Source: Tersicoccus sp. Bi-70 (lineage in GTDB: Bacteria; Actinomycetota; Actinomycetes; Actinomycetales; Micrococcaceae). Taken from it: 64,000 bases of DNA. The stretch spans positions 248,001 to 312,000 of the forward strand of contig NZ_MIEU01000016.1 of assembly GCF_001968825.1 (NCBI RefSeq). Direction: 5' to 3'. Shown here piece by piece: positions 50,264 to 58,149 of this stretch (position 1 is the stretch's first letter; each line of letters starts with the position of its first letter). The position numbers and the translations under genes are program-made. Below the pieces are notes generated by a model, which saw only the letters and a list, made by a program, of their open reading frames with translations, was not told where the DNA came from and ran no database searches.

Positions 50264-50932
50264 TCAGGCGAGGGTGCCGAGCAGGTCGGTGTAGTGGTTC
50301 CGGGTCTCGGGACGCAGCACGGCGGAGAGGGCGAGGGCCGTGTGCTCGGCGACGAAGTCGGCGTGGGCGATGCGGGTGCCGAAGTACCAGTGCTTGAGCG
50401 CCCACGAGTGGGCCGTCATCAGCAGCTGGTAGGCGAAGACCGGCACGTTGACCGGCCGGATCAGTCCGGCGTCGACCGCGTCCGTCACGGCCGCGACGAG
50501 CGGCTGCGCGGTCTGCACCTCGAGGTCCATGAGCACGCGCCGGCCCTCGGGGTCGAGGGACTTCGTCTCGCGATAGGCCAGCAGGGCCGCTTCGCGCTCG
50601 TCGTGGATGACGTCGCAGTAGCCGGCGAAGGCGGCCGCGATCCGCCGGACGGGATCCGGCTCGTCCCCGATCGCCTCCGCGACGCGGGTGGCGAAGGACT
50701 CGAGCACGCTGACGATGACGGCCTGGAGCAGGTCCTGCTTGCCGCCGAAGTAGCGATAGATCAGCCCGACGCTGACGCCGGCCCCGTCGGCCACCGCCTG
50801 CATCGACACGTTGGGCGAGCCGTGCTCGGCCATCAGGCGGGCGGCGGCTGCGAGGAGCTGGCGTCGACGCGCCTCGGTGCGCGCGTCGTGGGCAGCCTCG
50901 GTGGCATCCGTCGTCGCGTCGATCGTCGGCAT
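50264..50932 (-). CDS. TetR-family regulator of the alicyclic acid operon
   Basis: This gene encodes 222 residues. The start is ATG 50932 with GGAGG 7 nt upstream; an earlier ATG at 50992 would start inside the operator. HTH: RRRQLLAAAARLMAEHGSPNVSMQAVADGAGVSVGLIYRYFGGK in overlapping segments, then a helical ligand domain. It is the first gene of the operon, with an operator-like palindrome (50974-50991) in its own leader, so it probably represses itself and all nine downstream genes until an acyl-CoA intermediate accumulates. The inducer is inference. Confidence 0.88.
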   Translation of the reverse strand: MPTIDATTDATEAAHDARTEARRRQLLAAAARLMAEHGSPNVSMQAVADGAGVSVGLIYRYFGGKQDLLQAVIVSVLESFATRVAEAIGDEPDPVRRIAAAFAGYCDVIHDEREAALLAYRETKSLDPEGRRVLMDLEVQTAQPLVAAVTDAVDAGLIRPVNVPVFAYQLLMTAHSWALKHWYFGTRIAHADFVAEHTALALSAVLRPETRNHYTDLLGTLA

Positions 50933-50973
50933 TCGTGCCTCCGTCCGTCTCACCAATGAATGACTGTTCACAC

Positions 50974-50991
50974 TGAATGAATGCTCATTCA
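50974..50991. promoter_or_regulatory. Operator-like palindrome upstream of the alicyclic operon
   Basis: TGAATGA-ATGC-TCATTCA is a perfect inverted repeat with 7-bp arms, 42 bp upstream of the TetR start. A further AATGAATGA half-site lies 10 bp away at 50955-50963. The arrangement is typical of TetR autoregulation. The site differs from the ATGAATNNCGTTCATT sites of the polyamine locus mainly in its centre, so cross-talk between the two repressors is conceivable. Confidence 0.72.
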
Positions 50992-51097
50992 CTTACGACG
51001 ATAGAGCGGCGCGATGCGCGCCGTCAAGGGTTCCGCGGAACGCGGGGAGCGCGGCTGGTCGGAACGGCTGCACCGGTGATCGCGGGTGCGGGAACGA

Positions 51098-51136
51098 CCG
51101 AGGCCGCCGCCCCGCGCAGCGGGACGACGGCCTCGG
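51098..51136 (-). terminator. Hairpin terminator of the secreted-protein gene
   Basis: CCGAGGCCG and CGGCCTCGG form a perfect 9-bp stem with an inner CCCGC/GCGGG stem. It starts 15 nt after the minus-strand stop at 51152. No long T-run follows, as is common in high-GC actinobacteria. Confidence 0.7.
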
Positions 51137-51151
51137 AGCGATGCGGACGCG

Positions 51152-51766
51152 TCAGACCTTCGCGGCGCGGTACCCGTTGGCGACGGCGGCGGCCGAGGAG
51201 ACGAAGCAGACCTCGGGCTTGGTGACGGCGTAGTACCGCTGGCCGGGCCGGTGGAAGATGCCGCTGGACGCGTTGCCCTTGATCGGCGCCCACGACGGGC
51301 ACGTCCACGGGCTGGCGGGACGGGCGGTGCCGGCGCGCGACGTCACGACGGTGACGGTGCGGCGCGCACTGACCGCGGAGGCCTTCAGCGTCGTCGTCGC
51401 CGCGGACCGGACGGTCCACACACCGCTGCGGGTCGCGGTGAACCGGGTGCTGTAGGTGCCGTTCGTCGCGGACTTCACGGTGCGGACGAGCGCGTTCGGC
51501 GCGGTGCCCGCCGGGTCGAAGTACACCGCGACCGGAGCGCCGGCGGAGGCGCGCCAGGCACCGCTGGTGTACTTCTGCACGCCGCCGGCGACGGTGATCT
51601 GCCCGTACTTCACGACCGTCGACGGCCCGGCGGTGATGCTCGAGACGCGGGTCGAGTCGGTCGGCGCCGCCTGCGCGGGTGCGGCGGCGGCGGCGCCGGC
51701 CAGCGTGAGCGCGCCGGCGACGGCGAGCGAGGTGAGTGTGCGCGCACGGCGCAGCGACAGAACCAT
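51152..51766 (-). CDS. Secreted protein of unknown function
   Basis: This gene encodes 204 residues. A Sec signal peptide is clear (MVLSLRRARTLTSLAVAGA, then alanine-rich, cleavage after AQA near residue 33). The mature part (SITAGPSTVVKYGQITVAG ... SGVWTVRSAATTTLKASAVSA) looks like one Ig-like beta-sandwich of the kind in bacterial surface adhesins. A short C-terminal region carries two cysteines (WTCPSW, VCFVSS), possibly a disulfide. AGGGGG precedes the ATG. There is no LPXTG or membrane anchor, so it should be released or loosely bound. It stands alone between the alicyclic operon and the DUF885 gene. Confidence 0.82.
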   Translation of the reverse strand: MVLSLRRARTLTSLAVAGALTLAGAAAAAPAQAAPTDSTRVSSITAGPSTVVKYGQITVAGGVQKYTSGAWRASAGAPVAVYFDPAGTAPNALVRTVKSATNGTYSTRFTATRSGVWTVRSAATTTLKASAVSARRTVTVVTSRAGTARPASPWTCPSWAPIKGNASSGIFHRPGQRYYAVTKPEVCFVSSAAAVANGYRAAKV

Positions 51767-51922
51767 GGATCCCCCTGATGATCGCGCCGCCCCCATGGCG
51801 GCCCCCAGAAGTTGAACGCTCAACTTCATGGGCAGGATAGACGGCCACGCCGCCTCGGCGCCAGCGGCCGGCGTGCCGGGACGCCAGCCGGGAGTGTCAC
51901 CGACGCCCGCTAGGCTCGACCC

Positions 51923-53623
51923 GTGACCGACACCACACGATCCGACGCCCCCCGCACCCCGACCACCCTCGACGAGCTGGCGAACGGGTACACCCAGACC
52001 CTGTTCGACCTGGACCCCGCCTTCGCCACCGTCATGGGCAAGGCCGGCCATGAGACCGAGTACCGCGACTACTCCCCCGACGGCTACCGGGCCGCGGCCG
52101 ACGCCGCCCGGCAGACCCGCGACGCCGCCGCGAAGCTTCGCCCCGAGGACGACGTCGACGTCGTCACCCTCGATGCCCTCGACGAGCGCCTCGGCCTCGC
52201 GCTCGAGATCCACGACGCCGGGCACGACATCGGCGAGCTGAACAACATCGCCTCCCCGGCTCAGGAGATCCGCAGCGTCCTGGACCTGATGCCGACCGAG
52301 ACGGCCGAGCAGTGGTCCCACATCGCGGGCAGGCTGGCGAACATCCCGGCCGCCCTCGACGGCTACGTCGCCTCCCTGCGCGACGCCGCCGGCCGCGGCG
52401 AGGTGGCCGCCGTCCGCCAGGTCGACACCGTGGTCGAGCAGATCGGCCGCTACGTCGGCGACGAGGGCTACTTCGCGAGCCTCGTCTCCGGCGCCCGCAC
52501 GGGCAACGGTGAGCTGCCCGGTTCCGTCGCCGCCGACCTGGAGCGCGGCGCGGACGCCGCCCGTGCCGGGTACGCGAAGCTGCGCGACTACCTCGCCACC
52601 GAGTTGCGGCCCGTGGCGCCGACGGCCGACGCCGTCGGCCGCGAGCGGTACGCCCTGCACTCGCGCCAGTTCCTCGGCTCCGCCGTCGACCTGGACGAGA
52701 CGTACGCCTGGGGCGTCGCGGAACTGGACCGGATCATCGCCGAGCAGGAGGAGGTCGCCGGGCAGATCAAGGCCGGGGCCGGCATTCCCGAGGCGATCGA
52801 GGTGCTCAACGCCGACCCGGCGCGGCAGCTCGACGGCACCGACGCGCTGCGGGCCTGGATGCAGTCCACCTCGGACGACGCCGTCGCGGCGTTGGCCGGC
52901 ACCCACTTCGAGATCCCCGAGATCATGCGCACGCTCGAGTGCATGATCGCCCCCACGCAGGAGGGCGGCATCTACTACACGCCGCCGGCCGACGACTTCT
53001 CCCGTCCCGGCCGGATGTGGTGGTCCGTGCCCGCGGGCGAGACCACGTTCACAACGTGGAAGGAGAAGACCACCGTCTACCACGAGGGTGTGCCGGGCCA
53101 TCACCTGCAGATGGGCTACCAGACGATGAAGAAGGACGTGCTGAACGACTGGCGTCGCAGTGCGTGCTGGGTCTCCGGCCACGGCGAGGGCTGGGCGCTG
53201 TACGCGGAGCGCCTGATGGCCGATCTCGGCTACCTCGACGACCCGGGCGACCGGCTCGGCATGCTCGACGCCCAGCGGATGCGCGCGGCCCGCGTCGTGT
53301 TCGACCTCGGCGTCCACCTTCAGCTGCCGGTTCCCGAGCGCTGGGGCACCGGCACGTGGGACGCCGACAACGGCCGGGCGTTCCTGCGCAAGAACATCGC
53401 CATCTCGGAGGGCCAGCTCGACTTCGAGTGGACCCGGTACCTCGGCTGGCCGGGCCAGGCGCCGGCCTACAAGATCGGCCAGCGGCTGTGGGAGCAGACC
53501 CGTGACGAGGTCCGCGCCCGCGAGGGCGACGCCTTCGACCTGAAGGCGTTCCACACCCGGGCGCTCTCGCTCGGCTCGGTGGGCCTGGACACGCTCCGCC
53601 GAGCGCTGCTACCCGCCGCCTGA
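51923..53623 (+). CDS. DUF885 family protein, probable metallopeptidase-like enzyme
   Basis: This gene encodes 566 residues. The conserved metal-type motif YHEGVPGHHLQMGYQ with a downstream glutamate in GHGEGWALYAERLM is the hallmark of DUF885, thought to be zinc-dependent peptidases. No signal peptide is seen, so it is cytosolic. The GTG at 51923 follows TAGGCT (51911-51916) by 6 nt and has no ribosome site, fitting leaderless translation. It is a monocistronic gene followed 14 nt later by palindromic element copy 4. The substrate is unknown. Confidence 0.88.
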   Translation: MTDTTRSDAPRTPTTLDELANGYTQTLFDLDPAFATVMGKAGHETEYRDYSPDGYRAAADAARQTRDAAAKLRPEDDVDVVTLDALDERLGLALEIHDAGHDIGELNNIASPAQEIRSVLDLMPTETAEQWSHIAGRLANIPAALDGYVASLRDAAGRGEVAAVRQVDTVVEQIGRYVGDEGYFASLVSGARTGNGELPGSVAADLERGADAARAGYAKLRDYLATELRPVAPTADAVGRERYALHSRQFLGSAVDLDETYAWGVAELDRIIAEQEEVAGQIKAGAGIPEAIEVLNADPARQLDGTDALRAWMQSTSDDAVAALAGTHFEIPEIMRTLECMIAPTQEGGIYYTPPADDFSRPGRMWWSVPAGETTFTTWKEKTTVYHEGVPGHHLQMGYQTMKKDVLNDWRRSACWVSGHGEGWALYAERLMADLGYLDDPGDRLGMLDAQRMRAARVVFDLGVHLQLPVPERWGTGTWDADNGRAFLRKNIAISEGQLDFEWTRYLGWPGQAPAYKIGQRLWEQTRDEVRAREGDAFDLKAFHTRALSLGSVGLDTLRRALLPAA

Positions 53624-53637
53624 TCTGCTACTCCCTC

Positions 53638-53708
53638 GCCAGCTCGTCACTGGATGCACAGAAACCGGGTCCGCAGGGCCCGGATCGAGCATCTGTTGAC
53701 GAGCTGGC
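53638..53708. repeat. Gene-end palindromic element, copy 4
   Basis: The arms are GCCAGCTCGTCACTGGATGC (left) and, on the other strand, GCCAGCTCGTCAACAGATGC (right), with three mismatches. The core forms CCGGGTCC/GGGCCCGG with one G-T pair, a different inner stem sequence from copies 3 and 5 but the same shape. It starts 14 nt after the DUF885 stop and precedes the symporter gene on the same strand, so here it would insulate two tandem genes. Confidence 0.85.
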
Positions 53709-53834
53709 GTGGTGGCCGGGGAATGGAACGGCCGAGGACGGGGTTGCCGGTTCCGGTGGGCATGTGACGCAGCCGACGTCACAATTCGACATATTCCCTG
53801 TACTTTGATATAGAGCGCCGACTATTCTCTATCG

Positions 53835-55274
53835 GTGACTTCCCAGACTTCCGCGGCGGATCGCCGCACTCGCACCCTCCCCCGGTGGATGACGTCCTTC
53901 GGCGTCCAGATCATCGCGGCCCTCGTCATCGGTATCGTCCTCGGCCTGGTGGCCAAGGCGATGGGCGGGGACCCGAAGACGTCGCCCAACTGGCTGACGA
54001 CGACGCTGCACACCATCGGCGCGGACTACGTCTCCCTGCTCAAGGCCGCCGTCGTCCCCCTCATCTTCACCGCCGTGGTCAGCTCCATCGCCAACCTGCG
54101 GCAGGTCTCCAACGCCGCCCGGCTCGCGTGGAACACCCTGCTGTGGTTCGCCATCACCGCCCTCATCGCCGTGGTGATCGGTATCGGCCTCGGCGTCCTC
54201 TTCCGCCCGGGCGCGGGCGCCGGCGGCCAGGCCCCCGCGCAGTACACCGGGAACACCGGTAGCTGGTGGGCCTTCCTCCAGGGCCTCATCCCGGGCAACT
54301 TCCTCGGCCTGGGCGCGGACACCACCGTGGCGGACGGCGCCGCGACCACCGCGGTCAGCTTCAACGTCCTGCAGATCCTCGTGATCGCGATCGCCGTCGG
54401 CATTGCGGCCCTGAAGGTCGGCAAGCCGGCCGAGCCGTTCCTCAACCTCACGAAGTCGGCGCTCGCCGTCATCCAGAAGGTGCTGTGGTGGATCATCCGC
54501 CTCGCCCCGATCGGTACCATCGGCCTGATCGGCCGCGCCGTCGCCGAGTACGGCTGGGACACCATCGGCTCCCTCGGCTGGTTCATCCTCACCGTGTACG
54601 TCGGCCTGGCCCTCGTCGCCTTCGTCGTGTACCCGGTCCTGGTCAAGGCGCACGGCCTGAGCGTCAAGCAGTTCTTCTCGGGCGTGTGGCCGGCCGCGCA
54701 GCTCGGCTTCGTCTCCCGCTCCTCGATCGGCACCATGCCGCTGACCCAGCGAGTCACCGAGCGCAACCTCGGCGTCCCCTCCGGCTACGCGTCCTTCGCC
54801 GTGCCGCTGGGCTCGACGACGAAGATGGACGGCTGCGCGGCCATCTACCCGGCCGTCGCCGCGATCTTCGTGGCGCAGTTCTTCCACGTGGACCTGAACA
54901 TCGGGCAGTACCTGCTCATCGTCGTCGTCTCCGTGCTCGGCTCGGCCGCGACCGCCGGCACCACCGGCGCGACCGTCATGCTCACGCTGACCCTCTCGAC
55001 GCTGGGGCTGCCGCTCGAGGGCGTCGGCCTGCTGCTGGCCATCGACCCGATCCTCGACATGGGTCGCACCGCCCTGAATGTCACCGGTCAGGCGCTCGTG
55101 CCGACGATCGTCGCCAAGCGCCAGGGCATGCTCGACGAGGCGCTGTACAACGCGCCCCGCAGCGGTGCGCCGTTCACCGACGACGTGCGCGAGGTCGCCC
55201 AGGAGACCGCCGCGGTTCCGGCGGAGTCCGCCGACGACGGGCAGCGCACCGGCCTCGTGGGCACGCGCGGCTGA
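53835..55274 (+). CDS. Dicarboxylate/amino acid:cation symporter (DAACS, GltP/DctA type)
   Basis: This gene encodes 479 residues with eight transmembrane helices and two hairpins expected for the glutamate-transporter fold. The serine-rich hairpin motif is SRSSIGTMPLT. The NMDGT motif appears as TTKMDGCAAIYP, and the substrate helix reads ILDMGRTALNVTG with Asp, Arg and Asn retained. The arginine suggests an acidic amino acid or C4-dicarboxylate. The GTG start follows TATTCT (53823-53828) by 6 nt, consistent with a leaderless mRNA. An acidic tail of ~40 residues follows the last helix. Two strong hairpins end the gene. Confidence 0.92.
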   Translation: MTSQTSAADRRTRTLPRWMTSFGVQIIAALVIGIVLGLVAKAMGGDPKTSPNWLTTTLHTIGADYVSLLKAAVVPLIFTAVVSSIANLRQVSNAARLAWNTLLWFAITALIAVVIGIGLGVLFRPGAGAGGQAPAQYTGNTGSWWAFLQGLIPGNFLGLGADTTVADGAATTAVSFNVLQILVIAIAVGIAALKVGKPAEPFLNLTKSALAVIQKVLWWIIRLAPIGTIGLIGRAVAEYGWDTIGSLGWFILTVYVGLALVAFVVYPVLVKAHGLSVKQFFSGVWPAAQLGFVSRSSIGTMPLTQRVTERNLGVPSGYASFAVPLGSTTKMDGCAAIYPAVAAIFVAQFFHVDLNIGQYLLIVVVSVLGSAATAGTTGATVMLTLTLSTLGLPLEGVGLLLAIDPILDMGRTALNVTGQALVPTIVAKRQGMLDEALYNAPRSGAPFTDDVREVAQETAAVPAESADDGQRTGLVGTRG

Positions 55275-55287
55275 GTCACGCCACACT

Positions 55288-55307
55288 GCCCCGCCGCTTG
55301 GCGGGGC
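55288..55307 (+). terminator. Hairpin 1 after the symporter gene
   Basis: GCCCCGCC-GCTT-GGCGGGGC is a perfect 8-bp stem with a 4-nt loop, 13 nt after the stop. Confidence 0.8.
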
Positions 55308-55309
55308 GC

Positions 55310-55357
55310 ACGAACGGGCCGGGTCGTCCTCGTCGGAGGGCGGCCCGGCCCGTTCGT
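55310..55357 (+). terminator. Hairpin 2 after the symporter gene
   Basis: ACGAACGGGCCGGG and CCCGGCCCGTTCGT form a perfect 14-bp stem with a 20-nt loop, directly after hairpin 1, followed by GTTCC. The pair isolates the symporter from the leaderless maf gene 63 nt downstream. Confidence 0.85.
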
Positions 55358-55419
55358 GTTCCCGGGCCCGACCGGCGATCGCCGTCGGGCCGCCCACCAC
55401 CCCCGGTTACGCTGAACGG

Positions 55420-56124
55420 ATGCCCGAGCCGAGCCACACCCCCACGCTGAGCCGTCCACTCGACCTGATCCTTGCCTCCGCGTCCCCCGCCCGCACCAAG
55501 CTGCTCACCGACGCGGGCATCGCCCACCGGATCCAGGTCTCGGACGTGGACGAGGACGCCGTCGTCGCCCGGCACGGGGTGACCGACCCGGCCGAGACCG
55601 CCCTCCTGCTCGCCCGCGCGAAGGCCGAGGCGGTCGCGGCGACGCTGGCCGAGAAGGCGAACGAGCCCGGCCCCGGCGCGCTCGTGCTCGGCTGCGACTC
55701 GGTGTTCTCCTTCGACGGTGTCGCCTACGGCAAGCCGTACACCCCCGCACGGGCCACCGAGCGGATCACCGCGATGAGCGGCCGGTCGGGCGTGCTCTAC
55801 ACCGGGCACTGGCTGATCGACACCCGGCCCGAGCGCGTGACCGGGACCGACGCCGGCTCCGACGCGGCGCCGGGCGGGGCGGCGGCCGGCGCGATCGCCA
55901 GCGCCGAGGTGCACTTCGCGACCATGACGGACGCCGAGATCGCCGCCTACGTCGCGACCGGCGAGCCGCTGACCGTGGCCGGCTCCTTCACCATCGACTC
56001 CCGCGGGTCCGCCTTCATCCGCCGCGTCGACGGAGACCCGCACGCCGTCATCGGCCTGTCGGTCACGACCCTGCGCACCCTGCTCGGCCGGCTCGGTGAG
56101 GACATCACCACCCTCTGGGCGTGA
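55420..56124 (+). CDS. maf: Maf family nucleotide pyrophosphatase
   Basis: This gene encodes 234 residues. Maf motifs are present: LASASPARTKLL (phosphate-binding Ser/Arg), VLGCDSVFSFDG, ATERITAMSGRSGVLYTG and the C-terminal TIDSRGSAFIRRVDGDPHAVIGLS. The enzyme hydrolyses non-canonical or m5/m7-type nucleoside triphosphates, keeping the pool clean. A Gly/Ala insertion (AGSDAAPGGAAAGAIA) before the AEVHFATM strand lengthens it over the usual 200 residues. The ATG follows TACGCT (55408-55413) by 6 nt, suggesting a leaderless mRNA. maf beside accA is the usual actinobacterial neighbourhood. Confidence 0.93.
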   Translation: MPEPSHTPTLSRPLDLILASASPARTKLLTDAGIAHRIQVSDVDEDAVVARHGVTDPAETALLLARAKAEAVAATLAEKANEPGPGALVLGCDSVFSFDGVAYGKPYTPARATERITAMSGRSGVLYTGHWLIDTRPERVTGTDAGSDAAPGGAAAGAIASAEVHFATMTDAEIAAYVATGEPLTVAGSFTIDSRGSAFIRRVDGDPHAVIGLSVTTLRTLLGRLGEDITTLWA

Positions 56125-56221
56125 CGACCCCGCTTCCGCGCAATTTGTAGGGATTCAACAACGATTCGGGCGTCGCAACGCGTGAACCCGGCGATCCGTA
56201 GGCCGAAGCCACCAAGAGCGA

Positions 56222-56248
56222 TAGGGTTCCGGAAGGTCACCGAAGGAG
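56222..56248 (+). promoter_or_regulatory. accA -10 box and ribosome site
   Basis: TAGGGT (56222-56227) is a candidate -10, and GAAGGAG (56242-56248) is the ribosome site 10 nt before the GTG start. No convincing -35 is visible. The 134-bp gap after maf shows nothing else I can assign. Confidence 0.45.
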
Positions 56249-56258
56249 TTCACGTCCC

Positions 56259-58031
56259 GTGTCACGAGCCATCTCGAAAGTCCTCATCGCCAACCGTGGG
56301 GAGATCGCCGTTCGCGTGATCCGCGCCGCCCGGGACGAGGGACTCTCCTCGGTCGCCGTGTACGCGGACCCCGATCGGGACGCCCTGCACGTGCGGCTCG
56401 CGGACGAGGCGTACGCCCTCGGCGGGACGACGGCGGCCGAGTCCTACCTCGTCATCACCAAGCTGCTCGACGTCGCCCGCCAGTCCGGCGCGGACGCCGT
56501 GCACCCGGGATACGGCTTCCTCTCCGAGAACGCCGAGTTCGCCCAGGCCGTCATCGACGCCGGGCTGACCTGGATCGGTCCGCCGCCGGCGGCGATCGCC
56601 GCGCTCGGGGACAAGGTCTCCGCCCGGCACATCGCCGAGAAGGTCGGCGCCCCGCTCGTGCCCGGCACCGCGGACCCCGTCCGGAGCGCCGACGAGGTGG
56701 TCGCCTTCGCCGACGAGTACGGCCTGCCGGTGGCGATCAAGGCCGCCCACGGCGGCGGCGGCCGCGGCATCAAGGTCGCCCGCACCCGCGAGGAGATCCC
56801 CGAGCTCTACGAGTCCGCCGTCCGGGAAGCCGTCGCGGCGTTCGGCCGCGGTGAGTGCTTCATCGAACGATTCCTCGACGCGCCCCGCCACGTCGAGACG
56901 CAGTGCCTCGCGGACGCGCACGGCCACGTCGTCGTCGTCTCCACCCGCGACTGCTCCCTCCAGCGCCGCAACCAGAAGCTGGTCGAGGAGGCGCCCGCCC
57001 CGTTCCTGAGCGAGGAGCAGAACGCCCGCCTGTACGCGGCGTCCAAGGCCATCCTCACGGAGACGGGTTACGAGGGCGCCGGCACCTGCGAGTTCCTCGT
57101 CGGGCAGGACGGCACCATCTCCTTCCTCGAGGTCAATACCCGCCTGCAGGTCGAGCACCCGGTCTCCGAGGAGGTCACCGGGCTGGACCTGGTGCGCGAG
57201 CAGTTCCGCATCGCCCGCGGCGAGGCCCTGGGCTACGACGACCCGCAGGTCCGCGGCCACGCCTTCGAGTTCCGGCTCAACGGCGAGGACCCGGGCCGGA
57301 ACTTCATGCCCGCCCCCGGTACCCTGACGACGCTGACCTTCCCCTCCGGCCCCGGCGTGCGCGTCGACTCCGGCGTCGAGGCGGGCGAGACCGTCAGCGG
57401 CAACTTCGACTCGATGTTCGCCAAGCTCATCGTCACCGGCGCCACCCGCGAGCAGGCGCTCGAGCGGTCCCGCCGGGCGCTGGCCGAGCTGGTCGTCGAG
57501 GGCATGCCGACCGTCGCCCCGTTCGACCGGGCCGTCGTCGTCGATCCCGCGTTCGCCCCCACCGACGGTGGTCCGTTCCGGGTGCACACGCGCTGGATCG
57601 AGACCGAGTTCGTCAACACCATCCCGCCGCACGGCCCGGCCGGTTCCGACACCGCGGAGGACGAGCGGCAGCGGGTCACGGTCGAGGTGGGCGGCAAGCG
57701 GCTCGAGGTGGTGCTCCCGGCGTTCATCTCCTCCACGGTCAAGTCCGCGTCGACCGCCGTGCGGGCCTCCCGCAAGCCGCGCACCAGTCGCTCCGCGGCC
57801 GGGCCGGCCGTCGACGGCGACGCCCTGACCTCGCCGATGCAGGGCACGATCGTCAAGGTCGCGGTCGCCGACGGGGACACCGTCAGCGAGGGCGACCTGG
57901 TCGTCGTGCTCGAGGCGATGAAGATGGAGCAGCCGCTGACCGCGCACCGGTCCGGAACGATCTCGGGCCTGACGACGGCGGCGGGCGCCACCGTGTCGGC
58001 CGGGGCGATCATCGCCACCATCACCGACTGA
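56259..58031 (+). CDS. accA3: Acyl-CoA carboxylase alpha subunit (biotin carboxylase + BCCP)
   Basis: This gene encodes 590 residues in one polypeptide. The biotin carboxylase part (about 1-450) has [18 protein letters not shown], the ATP-grasp loop [34 protein letters not shown] and FNFD-type end [11 protein letters not shown]. After a linker the biotin carboxyl carrier domain (about 520-590) carries [11 protein letters not shown], whose lysine is biotinylated by BirA. Together with AccD and AccE it makes malonyl- and probably methylmalonyl-CoA. GTG start with GAAGGAG upstream. It is 15.5 kb from accE. Confidence 0.96.
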   Translation: MSRAISKVLIANRGEIAVRVIRAARDEGLSSVAVYADPDRDALHVRLADEAYALGGTTAAESYLVITKLLDVARQSGADAVHPGYGFLSENAEFAQAVIDAGLTWIGPPPAAIAALGDKVSARHIAEKVGAPLVPGTADPVRSADEVVAFADEYGLPVAIKAAHGGGGRGIKVARTREEIPELYESAVREAVAAFGRGECFIERFLDAPRHVETQCLADAHGHVVVVSTRDCSLQRRNQKLVEEAPAPFLSEEQNARLYAASKAILTETGYEGAGTCEFLVGQDGTISFLEVNTRLQVEHPVSEEVTGLDLVREQFRIARGEALGYDDPQVRGHAFEFRLNGEDPGRNFMPAPGTLTTLTFPSGPGVRVDSGVEAGETVSGNFDSMFAKLIVTGATREQALERSRRALAELVVEGMPTVAPFDRAVVVDPAFAPTDGGPFRVHTRWIETEFVNTIPPHGPAGSDTAEDERQRVTVEVGGKRLEVVLPAFISSTVKSASTAVRASRKPRTSRSAAGPAVDGDALTSPMQGTIVKVAVADGDTVSEGDLVVVLEAMKMEQPLTAHRSGTISGLTTAAGATVSAGAIIATITD

Positions 58032-58041
58032 CGCCGCCGGC

Positions 58042-58085
58042 GTCCGGAGACATCCGGGCCGTCCAGGGCGGTCCGGATGTCGGAC
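58042..58085 (+). terminator. Hairpin after accA
   Basis: GACATCCGG (58049-58057) pairs with CCGGATGTC (58073-58081). With a 2-nt bulge the stem extends to GTCCG and CGGAC outside. It starts 10 nt after the accA stop. Confidence 0.7.
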
Positions 58086-58089
58086 ACTG

Positions 58090-58119
58090 TTGTCCGCGAT
58101 GTGGTCATGGGCGTAGATT
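58090..58119 (+). promoter_or_regulatory. Promoter of the MHS transporter gene
   Basis: TTGTCC (58090-58095), an 18-nt spacer and TAGATT (58114-58119) precede the start by 30 nt. AAGGAG lies 6 nt before the GTG. Confidence 0.6.
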
Positions 58120-58149
58120 TCCTGCGTCTCACTCGCACAAGGAGCACCC

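Noticed and set aside
50933-50992. Upstream ATG start for the alicyclic-operon TetR gene
   Set aside because: That ATG lies inside the operator palindrome. The ATG at 50932 has GGAGG 7 nt upstream.
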